A DNA stretch of 64,000 bases from 14-2 sp963628035 (GTDB lineage: Bacteria; Bacillota; Clostridia; Lachnospirales; Lachnospiraceae). The notes under the pieces are model-generated. The model saw only the letters and a list, made by a program, of their open reading frames with translations. It searched no databases and was not told the DNA's origin. The translations under genes and the position numbers were made by a program. The stretch spans positions 1 through 64,000 of the forward strand of contig CAVGED010000041.1 of NCBI GenBank assembly GCA_963628035.1, read 5' to 3'. Position 1 is the first letter of the stretch, and every line of letters starts with the position of its first letter. Shown piece after piece: positions 8,164-14,812 of this stretch.

Positions 8164-9552
8164 TCAATGAATGATCTCGTTCTCTGCCACTGCCACTGCT
8201 TCCAGCGCAATATGGTCATACAGTGCAACACCATAGGACGTGCCGTTCTTTATAATGGTATACTCCTCATTTTGGAACAGCTTCTCGATCCGCTTGAACA
8301 CCGCATAGCCCTTGTTGATATTGTAAACGCCCTCCAGCTTCTCGGTATCCTTCAGCGTATACCGCTCATTGGAGTCCGGCTTTATCGCAACATCTCCACG
8401 GGAAATCCCGGAAGAATCGATGCAATAGGAGTCCTCCCCTTCCAGGATCAGACTGACAGGCACGAATTCCACCATGGTATTTCCACTGTCCTCTGTGCGC
8501 TGAATCAGGAGACCGTTGCTGTTTGAATCGCCGCCCTTGGTGATATAATCCTTGGGAACGGTGAGAAACTCCTTGGTAGTGATGGCCGTATTTGGAATCT
8601 TAAGGCCGGAGGTATCTGTCAGCAGAAGCTCCAGCTCCACAAAGCGATCCGAGGCAAAGCGGATCATGGAATTGTTAAACTGCAGGATCAGATAATTGGT
8701 TCCGTCCTTCTCCATGACCTTGGCAGTAGACCAGGCGGAGGTTCCATCTTTTTTAAACTCCGCCTTGATATTCTCTACCTCGGCAAGATCTGCGGCAAGA
8801 CCCTCCGTGACAGGAAACACCACATTCCAGATTTCGTTATTGATAAGCTTGTACACCGCATCGCCGGAGGATACCTGTTCCCGCTTCAGGAAGCTTTCCT
8901 TCTTGTAGGCAGCGGTATTGAACATATCTGCAGTAAAGCTGTCTGTGGTTATGCTCTCCAGGCCATCCATACTGTAGACTACTACGCCGGCGTCTTCTGC
9001 CTTGTAGGTGTGAAGACCGCTGACACCTGCGCCGGGCGCTTCCAGACTGCCGTCCGGTCCCACAGTCTGCGCGGTAAAAGTCTCCAGCAAAGTAGTCTCG
9101 ACATCGTATTTAAACTGGTATACCTTTCCAAATGTCATATCGGAATAAGCACCGAGATACTGATCTGTCACCTCTGCCAGCTGTACATAAGCCTCATCGG
9201 TCAGTTGCCCTTCGCTGGCCGCTGCGGCCTGTCGGTAGAAATCGCCCGTTTCGTCCACGGAATAGATGTAGCTCCCGGCACTGATCTTGGTGCCATCCTT
9301 GCAATAGTAATTGACATATCCGTTATCCTGTGCATAATACAGGGTCTCATCCCGGAGTATCAGGCCGTTGAACACCGTATTCTGGGCGATGGATCCCTGG
9401 GTCACCTCATAGGCAGAGATATGGGACGTTGTAAAATACGCAAACACATAATACATCAAATACAAGAATATGATCACGAAAATAACAATACCGATATTCA
9501 GTTGTAATGGTTTTTTATATTTTACAATCTTGCTGTTGCGTTTCTTTGCCAC
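8164..9552 (-). CDS. HlyD-like membrane-anchored protein
   Basis: A 462-residue protein with one N-terminal transmembrane segment (about residues 18-38) after a basic cytoplasmic start, then a large outer part. The part after the membrane (VTQGSIAQNTVFNGLILRDE) resembles the lipoyl/HlyD-type half-motif of efflux adaptor proteins. No partner ABC or RND transporter gene is adjacent, so an adaptor role is unproven. The gene is first in the operon with yggS and sepF, which suggests a link to envelope or division. It starts with GTG after AAGGATGAC. Confidence 0.72.
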   Translation of the reverse strand: MAKKRNSKIVKYKKPLQLNIGIVIFVIIFLYLMYYVFAYFTTSHISAYEVTQGSIAQNTVFNGLILRDETLYYAQDNGYVNYYCKDGTKISAGSYIYSVDETGDFYRQAAAASEGQLTDEAYVQLAEVTDQYLGAYSDMTFGKVYQFKYDVETTLLETFTAQTVGPDGSLEAPGAGVSGLHTYKAEDAGVVVYSMDGLESITTDSFTADMFNTAAYKKESFLKREQVSSGDAVYKLINNEIWNVVFPVTEGLAADLAEVENIKAEFKKDGTSAWSTAKVMEKDGTNYLILQFNNSMIRFASDRFVELELLLTDTSGLKIPNTAITTKEFLTVPKDYITKGGDSNSNGLLIQRTEDSGNTMVEFVPVSLILEGEDSYCIDSSGISRGDVAIKPDSNERYTLKDTEKLEGVYNINKGYAVFKRIEKLFQNEEYTIIKNGTSYGVALYDHIALEAVAVAENEIIH

Positions 9553-9623
9553 AAAAATGTCATCCTTCCCTTGAGGTGTTATAAATGGCGGTATTTTCCA
9601 ACATAAAACGCCCGATTCTAGAA

Positions 9624-9652
9624 ATACTATTCAATGATACAACAGAAGGCAA
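9624..9652 (-). promoter_or_regulatory. promoter for the HlyD-like/yggS/sepF operon
   Basis: On the - strand TTGCCT (9647-9652), 17 bases, TAGTAT (9624-9629). The start codon lies 72 bases downstream. A small stem, GAAGGC / GCCTTC, overlaps the -35 region. Confidence 0.4.
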
Positions 9653-9697
9653 CAAGAAGCCTTCGCTTGTCATGAACCCAAAAAGGAGGCGTGAACT

Positions 9698-9910
9698 ATG
9701 AATACAAAAGGATTGGATTATACGTTGCTTGCACTGGTGATCATCGGAGCTGTCAACTGGGGACTGATAGGATTCTTCCGTTTCGACCTGGTATCTTTCC
9801 TGTTTGGAGAAATGTCCTGGTTGACAAGGATCATCTATGCCCTGGTCGGCATCAGCGGCTTATATCTCATCAGCGCATTCGGTCGTATCCGTTCCATGGA
9901 ACAGGCTTAA
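9698..9910 (+). CDS. DUF378 domain-containing small membrane protein
   Basis: A 70-residue protein with two transmembrane segments (about 8-30 and 43-62) and the typical DUF378 features: LDYTLLALVIIGAVNWGLIGFF and a second helix with YALVGISGLYLI. Function unknown. The ATG follows AAAAAGGAGGCG, a very strong ribosome site. It is a lone + strand gene within a long - strand region and is followed by a hairpin. Confidence 0.88.
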   Translation: MNTKGLDYTLLALVIIGAVNWGLIGFFRFDLVSFLFGEMSWLTRIIYALVGISGLYLISAFGRIRSMEQA

Positions 9911-9923
9911 GTCCGTCTATGTG

Positions 9924-9962
9924 GAAAAGCTGCCAGAATTCGTTATCATCTGACAGCTTTTC
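9924..9962. terminator. terminator-like hairpin between convergent genes
   Basis: GAAAAGCTG (9924-9932) pairs with CAGCTTTTC (9954-9962). The A/T pairs at the stem base give a short T-run on both strands, so it could end both the DUF378 gene and the convergent P-loop gene. Confidence 0.5.
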
Positions 9963-9991
9963 ATGTAAAAGATAGCAATCCGAATCTGTTG

Positions 9992-10411
9992 TTACAGGGA
10001 AACAGCTACCTTGGCCTTGGCGCATTCCGGCAAATTCGCTGCATTTTTGGAGACACTCAGCCAGAAATTCACATGGAAGGTACTGCTGATGATATCCAGC
10101 TTCTCAATGGCATGTGTGATCTCCTCATCCTTGATGGCGGAAATGGTCAGAAAGCTGTCTAAGTACATTTCTTCTAAATCATGATCCTGCGAGATGATAC
10201 CACACAGAAAACCTAAAAATTCATCACAGTTGGAAATGGGGAAATCGGAGACATTGATCAAACGAACCTTGTTACTTAACTCATACATATGCTTGGAACT
10301 CTTGTCCAGATATACGATACTGCCACTGGCTGCATTTACAGCACTGTTTACCTTTTCCAGCAAACATTTTGTCTTTCCCTTTCCTTTTTCTCCTGCAATA
10401 ATTTGAATCAT
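9992..10411 (-). CDS. small P-loop ATPase-like protein of unknown function
   Basis: A 139-residue cytoplasmic protein beginning with a Walker A motif, AGEKGKGKTK (residues 6-15), and a possible Walker-B-like hydrophobic strand ending in LDKSS near residue 35. No other domain is recognisable, and it is far shorter than most ATPases. Homologues in related Clostridia are annotated inconsistently, as I recall. It has its own consensus promoter and a strong AGGAGGAG ribosome site, so it is expressed separately from the cell-wall operon upstream. Confidence 0.75.
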   Translation of the reverse strand: MIQIIAGEKGKGKTKCLLEKVNSAVNAASGSIVYLDKSSKHMYELSNKVRLINVSDFPISNCDEFLGFLCGIISQDHDLEEMYLDSFLTISAIKDEEITHAIEKLDIISSTFHVNFWLSVSKNAANLPECAKAKVAVSL

Positions 10412-10449
10412 GGCAATCTCCTCCTAATTCTTTGTTTTATATATATAAA

Positions 10450-10478
10450 ATTATAGAATATTTTTACAGAAAATTCAA
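10450..10478 (-). promoter_or_regulatory. promoter for the small P-loop gene
   Basis: On the - strand TTGAAT (10473-10478), 17 bases, TATAAT (10450-10455). It begins only a few bases after the stop codon of the upstream carboxypeptidase gene. Confidence 0.6.
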
Positions 10479-10481
10479 TCT

Positions 10482-11468
10482 CTAATTCGAAATCTTTTTC
10501 AGTAATTCTGTCATTTGCGTGTACAGATTGTCCCGGCTCTCCGCCTTAAGCACGATTGAGATGTAATTGTGCCCTGTATTGGCCTGGCTGTACAGTACCA
10601 GACAATAGCCGGCGTCAAAGGTTGTGCCTGTCTTACCGCCCAATACCGTGATGTTCTCCGGCGTTTCCTTCTCGCCTGTCAGGTAACGGTTGGTGGTCTT
10701 CCAGTTCTTGGTTACAGTCTCACCCTTACGGTTGGTATAATTCGCCGTATACTCTTTGGTGTGTATGATCTGTGTAAACTTCTCATTGGAGAGAGCTGCC
10801 CGAAAAAAAAGGTACAGATCATACACGGTGGTATACTGCTGTTCATCGTGAAGTCCATGAGCGTTCACAAAATGGGAATTGGTTGCACCCAGCGAGAGTG
10901 CCTCACGGTTCATCAGGTTCACAAATTCCTCCTGACTGCCGGAGACCGTCTCCGCAATGACATTGGCGGCATCGTTTCCGCTGCTCATCAGCAGGCCGTA
11001 CAGCAGTTGCTCCAGAGACAGTGTGTCGCCCGCGGAAAGTCCGCATGTGCTGGAACCGGAATCCAGGTTTAAGGCCTCGCTGCTTACTGTGGCGGTAGCG
11101 CCAAGGTCACCATACTTCAGGGCAAGATAAGCCGTCAGTATCTTCGTGGTGCTGGCCGGATACAGCCGTTCATGAAGATTCCTGGCATACAGGATATCCC
11201 GATCAGTCACGTCAAAAAGACCGGCCGCCGCCGAGAACCCTTCGGAGACGGAATCATCCAGAAGGTTCTCATTCCCGCCCACGCACAGATCCTTCGCAAA
11301 GAAGGAAGTATCCGTGAGCGTCTCGGAAGCTCCGATGCCATATTTCTCAGTAGTGATAAACGTGTTGTATTTCTGTTCGAAGGCAGATTCACTGCCGCAG
11401 CCGACCTGACCCGCGGCAATGGCTGCCGCGAGCAATAAGGCTCCGCATTTCTTAACGATACATCTCAC
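10482..11468 (-). CDS. serine-type D-Ala-D-Ala carboxypeptidase (DacF-like)
   Basis: A 328-residue low-molecular-weight penicillin-binding protein that trims the terminal D-Ala of peptidoglycan stem peptides outside the cell. The catalytic triads are S106-T-T-K109, S163-G-N165 and K279-T-G281. The N-terminus has a signal-like hydrophobic stretch (about 9-22) ending VGC, which may be a poor lipobox. The GTG start overlaps mgsA by 17 bases and no better start is visible. The C-terminal PBP5-like domain and membrane anchor are absent, so it is a short form. Confidence 0.88.
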   Translation of the reverse strand: MRCIVKKCGALLLAAAIAAGQVGCGSESAFEQKYNTFITTEKYGIGASETLTDTSFFAKDLCVGGNENLLDDSVSEGFSAAAGLFDVTDRDILYARNLHERLYPASTTKILTAYLALKYGDLGATATVSSEALNLDSGSSTCGLSAGDTLSLEQLLYGLLMSSGNDAANVIAETVSGSQEEFVNLMNREALSLGATNSHFVNAHGLHDEQQYTTVYDLYLFFRAALSNEKFTQIIHTKEYTANYTNRKGETVTKNWKTTNRYLTGEKETPENITVLGGKTGTTFDAGYCLVLYSQANTGHNYISIVLKAESRDNLYTQMTELLKKISN

Positions 11469-11847
11469 GCCACTCTAAGTCTCCTCTGTCCAGTGCTTTG
11501 ATCAACAGCTCTGCCGTTGCCAGATTGGTGGCCAACGGAATGTTATAGGAATCACACAGCTTCACCACATTATTTACCTCCGGTTCATGAGGCTTGGGTG
11601 TCAGCGGATCCCGCAGAAAAATAACCATGTCCATCTGATTGTGCTCGATCTGTGCTCCAAGCTGCTGGGATCCTCCCAGGTGGCCGGCCAGATACTTATG
11701 AACCGACAGGTTGGCGACCTCTTCAATCAGCCTTCCCGTTGTGCCTGTGGCATACAGATCATGCTTCATCAGGATACTGCGGTACGCGATACAGAAGTTC
11801 TGCATCAGCTTCTTTTTGGCATCATGTGCGATAAGTCCAATGTTCAT
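11452..11847 (-). CDS. mgsA: methylglyoxal synthase
   Basis: A 131-residue enzyme converting dihydroxyacetone phosphate to methylglyoxal plus phosphate, a bypass of lower glycolysis when phosphate is short. Visible motifs are IAHDAKK at the N-terminus, the phosphate-binding ATGTTGRLI near residues 33-41, and the IFLRDPL segment near 77-83, which holds a catalytic Asp. The ATG overlaps the rodA stop by four bases, so translation is probably coupled. Placement beside rodA is common in Clostridia. Confidence 0.95.
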   Translation of the reverse strand: MNIGLIAHDAKKKLMQNFCIAYRSILMKHDLYATGTTGRLIEEVANLSVHKYLAGHLGGSQQLGAQIEHNQMDMVIFLRDPLTPKPHEPEVNNVVKLCDSYNIPLATNLATAELLIKALDRGDLEWREMYR

Positions 11848-12974
11848 AGAAAATCGTCCCCCATTCTATATTTTGGCGGTTGGAGTGCGACATTGACAAC
11901 GAGTCCGATGGCAATGTACAGGCTGACAAGCGAGGTCAGTCCGTAGCTTACAAACGGCAGCGTGATGCCTGTGTTAGGCATAAGCCCCGTAACCACGCAG
12001 ACATGGCAAAAAGCCTGAAAGCCAATAAGTGCGGCAACTCCTCCGCAGATTAATCTTCCTTGAAAATCTTTTGCTTTTCTTCCAATAATAATACATTCCA
12101 GCACAATTAGCAATAACAAAAATAAAATAATTATTGCTCCTACAAATCCGAACTCCTCTCCCACCACCGCAAAGATGAAATCCGTGTGGGGCTCCGGAAC
12201 AAAATTTCCGTTTTTTACGGACAATGGAGCGTCGTTGCCTAAGCCCTTTCCCGTAAGCTGGCCGGAACCGATGGCCATAATGGCATTCTGCTGCTGGTAG
12301 GCATCGGTGGAATATTTCTCCGGCTGCAGCCAGGACATGATCCGCTTCCATTGATAATAATCCAGTATCTTCTGATCCGGCTGGATGATCAGGGCGATGA
12401 ATATGGCGCCTGCCGGGATCACCACTGCCAGTGCTGCCAGAATGATCTTGTAGCTTAATCCGGCCAGAAACAGCATGGCCAGAAAGATCATGGCTGTTAC
12501 GATACTGATGGACAGGGCCGGCTGCTTTAAGATCAGTATCCAGGGAATGAAGATCAATACAGCGGAAGCGATAATGGTCTTCCAGTTATTGATCTTCTCA
12601 TGGTACTTTCCGAAGAACCATGCAAAAAACAGGATGATGCAGATCTTGGAGACCTCCGAGGGCTGGAAGCGGAAGCCGCCGATATTCAGCCATCGCTGGG
12701 CTCCGCCGGAAGCATATCCAAGCGGCGTGAATTTTACCAGCGCAAGCAGCCCGATATTCCCCACATAGATCACCCAGTGGAACTTCAGGATAAAAGAATA
12801 ATCGATAAGAGCCACTGCTGCCATAATGACAAGCCCCATGATCATTCCCATGATCTGTGTTTTCTGTACAGATTCCCTGGCGCTTCCCACCACCGCGATC
12901 CCGATCAGGTTGAGTACAACCACAAACAGGATCAGGCGGATGGGAAATTGCTTAAATTGATACCGTTTCAACAT
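11844..12974 (-). CDS. rodA: RodA/FtsW family peptidoglycan glycosyltransferase
   Basis: A 376-residue SEDS protein with about ten membrane segments. It polymerises lipid II into glycan strands with a class B PBP. Typical SEDS segments are present: GGAQRWL near residue 90, WQP/QPEKYST, the large outer loop, and PNTGITLPFVSYG near the C-terminus. The partner PBP2 lies six genes upstream in the same run, so RodA (elongation) is more likely than FtsW. Start ATG follows AAGGATC. Confidence 0.93.
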   Translation of the reverse strand: MLKRYQFKQFPIRLILFVVVLNLIGIAVVGSARESVQKTQIMGMIMGLVIMAAVALIDYSFILKFHWVIYVGNIGLLALVKFTPLGYASGGAQRWLNIGGFRFQPSEVSKICIILFFAWFFGKYHEKINNWKTIIASAVLIFIPWILILKQPALSISIVTAMIFLAMLFLAGLSYKIILAALAVVIPAGAIFIALIIQPDQKILDYYQWKRIMSWLQPEKYSTDAYQQQNAIMAIGSGQLTGKGLGNDAPLSVKNGNFVPEPHTDFIFAVVGEEFGFVGAIIILFLLLLIVLECIIIGRKAKDFQGRLICGGVAALIGFQAFCHVCVVTGLMPNTGITLPFVSYGLTSLVSLYIAIGLVVNVALQPPKYRMGDDFL

Positions 12975-12976
12975 AA

Positions 12977-13273
12977 TTATGATCCTTGCTTCTTCGCATT
13001 TGACTGGCTGTGATGCATGTCCTTGATGGGAATATTGGCAAACAGTGCCGGAACACTTCCGTTATTTCCATCGGATTCTGTCTGGGTAATCTGGATATCC
13101 AGCCCCTCTGCATCGATTTCCATATATTTGGATATCACCTGGATGATATCATTCTTAATCATTTCCATCACATCCGGCGAGCAGTTGGCACGGTCAGAGA
13201 TAAGCAGCAGCTTCAACCGATCTTTGGCAATCCCGCCGGAATTCTTTTTCCGAAAAAAGTCCATTAATCCCAC
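12977..13273 (-). CDS. minE: cell division topological specificity factor MinE
   Basis: A 98-residue MinE that drives MinD off the membrane and restricts the division inhibitor to the poles. The N-terminal membrane-binding helix GLMDFFRKKN is followed by the anti-MinCD region (about 18-40, DRLKLLLISDRANCSPDVM) and a C-terminal topological domain. The C-terminus is slightly extended (KDMHHSQSNAKKQ). The GTG start at 13273 follows GGAGGAAATCACT. It lies directly after minD. Confidence 0.93.
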   Translation of the reverse strand: MGLMDFFRKKNSGGIAKDRLKLLLISDRANCSPDVMEMIKNDIIQVISKYMEIDAEGLDIQITQTESDGNNGSVPALFANIPIKDMHHSQSNAKKQGS

Positions 13274-13285
13274 AGTGATTTCCTC

Positions 13286-14080
13286 CTAATTTTTCTTAAA
13301 TAAACTCGCAATTTTAGACCATACGCTGTTCTTACTGTTCAAGTCCAGCAAAGGTACATCTTCTCCTGTGATTCTGCGGCAGATATTGCTGTATGCCATG
13401 CCGGCCATGGTGTCGGTACGTCCCACCAGAGGTTCGCCCTGGTTGGTGGATACTACGATCTGCTCGTCATCGGGAACTGCACCGATGAGGTCGATGGCCA
13501 GGATCTCCTTGACATCCTCGATGGACATCATATCCCCGCGGTTTACCATATCCATACGCAGACGGTTGACAATGAGGTGGATCTGCTTCATTTCGTTGGC
13601 CTCTAAAAGACCGATGATCCTGTCGGCATCGCGGATGGCGGACACCTCCGGTGTCGTCACAACAATAGCGCGGTCAGCACCTGCAATGGCATTCTTAAAG
13701 CCCTGCTCGATACCAGCCGGGCAGTCCAGGATAATGTAGTCAAATTCTTCCCTGAGTTCCTCGGTGAGCTTCACCATCTGCTCCGGGGTCACGGCTGTCT
13801 TGTCTCTTGTCTGTGCGGAAGGCAGCAGATAGAGGTTGGGATAACGCTTGTCCTTGATCAATGCCTGTTTCATGCGGCAGTTGCCCTCTACTACATCCAC
13901 CAGGTTATAGACGATCCGGTTTTCCAGACCCATAACTACGTCCAGATTCCGAAGTCCGATATCTGTGTCGATCAGAACAACCTTCTTGTCAAGCTGTGCC
14001 AGTCCGGTACCTACATTGGCGGTAGTGGTAGTCTTACCTACGCCGCCCTTACCGGATGTGATAACAATTACTTCACTCAT
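13286..14080 (-). CDS. minD: septum site-determining ATPase MinD
   Basis: A 264-residue deviant-Walker ATPase: SGKGGVGKTTT at residues 9-19 with the signature lysine K11 and K16. The C-terminal amphipathic membrane-targeting helix is visible (SKIASLFKKN). MinD recruits MinC to the membrane and is released by MinE. Gene order minC-minD-minE on one transcript indicates a complete oscillating Min system rather than MinCD-DivIVA. Start ATG follows AGGAGGAG. Confidence 0.96.
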   Translation of the reverse strand: MSEVIVITSGKGGVGKTTTTANVGTGLAQLDKKVVLIDTDIGLRNLDVVMGLENRIVYNLVDVVEGNCRMKQALIKDKRYPNLYLLPSAQTRDKTAVTPEQMVKLTEELREEFDYIILDCPAGIEQGFKNAIAGADRAIVVTTPEVSAIRDADRIIGLLEANEMKQIHLIVNRLRMDMVNRGDMMSIEDVKEILAIDLIGAVPDDEQIVVSTNQGEPLVGRTDTMAGMAYSNICRRITGEDVPLLDLNSKNSVWSKIASLFKKN

Positions 14081-14103
14081 ACTTTTCTCCTCCTAGAGCT
14101 CTA

Positions 14104-14793
14104 TTATAAATTATTTAAAAGACCTTTTGTAATCGGCTCGATGTAGATATTACCGTCCTTTACAATCGCCACCTGCGGCTCCAGCCCGGGCTCAGTCTTT
14201 TTTTTCTTTTTGCCGCTGCCCTCCCAGGCAGCCCGATCGGCACTGCGTCCTATGACATCGCCGATCTTGATCTGTACCGGATCCATGTCCAGTGCGGCCA
14301 CGAAGGCCAGCTCATTGCCGGAAGCTCCCGCATAGGCATTGCCTTTCAGGGATCCAAGCACGACGATGTTTCCTCTGGATATCACCTTTGCCCCCGGATT
14401 GACATCCCCCAGCACCACGATGCTGGTATCACACTCCAGAAGCTGACCGGAACGAAGGGTTCCCTTGTAGAACTGACCAGTCCGGGTGGCATCCTCCTCT
14501 TCCTTCATCTCCAGAGCTGTTTTCATACGCTGTTCTTTTACCGGATCCGGATCCAGGATGCACAGAACCGAGACGGAGCTGTTTTCTTCAATGGCAGCAA
14601 GGATCTTGTGCTCCTCCTCTTCCGTAAGCGTGCGCCCCTCGAAGGAGAGCGCAACCTTAGCATCCTTAAAGAAGCTGTCCGCATCCTTGAATTTGGCTAT
14701 GATATCGGAAAGTAACTGGTCAAAAGCCACCTCCGGGTCAAGGATCAGATTGATACCATACTTATTACTTTTTAATATAACTGTCTGTGACAT
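14104..14793 (-). CDS. minC: septum site-determining protein MinC
   Basis: A 229-residue inhibitor of FtsZ assembly. The N-terminal domain covers about 1-100 and the C-terminal beta-helical MinD-binding domain about 110-205 (LRSGQLLECDTSIVVLGD, then repeated IVVLGSLKGNAYAG turns). A linker of charged residues (EMKEEEDATR) separates them. A KKKKKTE patch lies in the tail. The frame is open further upstream, but ATG 14793 follows CAGGAGG and gives the family start. Confidence 0.94.
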   Translation of the reverse strand: MSQTVILKSNKYGINLILDPEVAFDQLLSDIIAKFKDADSFFKDAKVALSFEGRTLTEEEEHKILAAIEENSSVSVLCILDPDPVKEQRMKTALEMKEEEDATRTGQFYKGTLRSGQLLECDTSIVVLGDVNPGAKVISRGNIVVLGSLKGNAYAGASGNELAFVAALDMDPVQIKIGDVIGRSADRAAWEGSGKKKKKTEPGLEPQVAIVKDGNIYIEPITKGLLNNL

Positions 14794-14812
14794 AAGAAGC
14801 CTCCTGTAAAAA

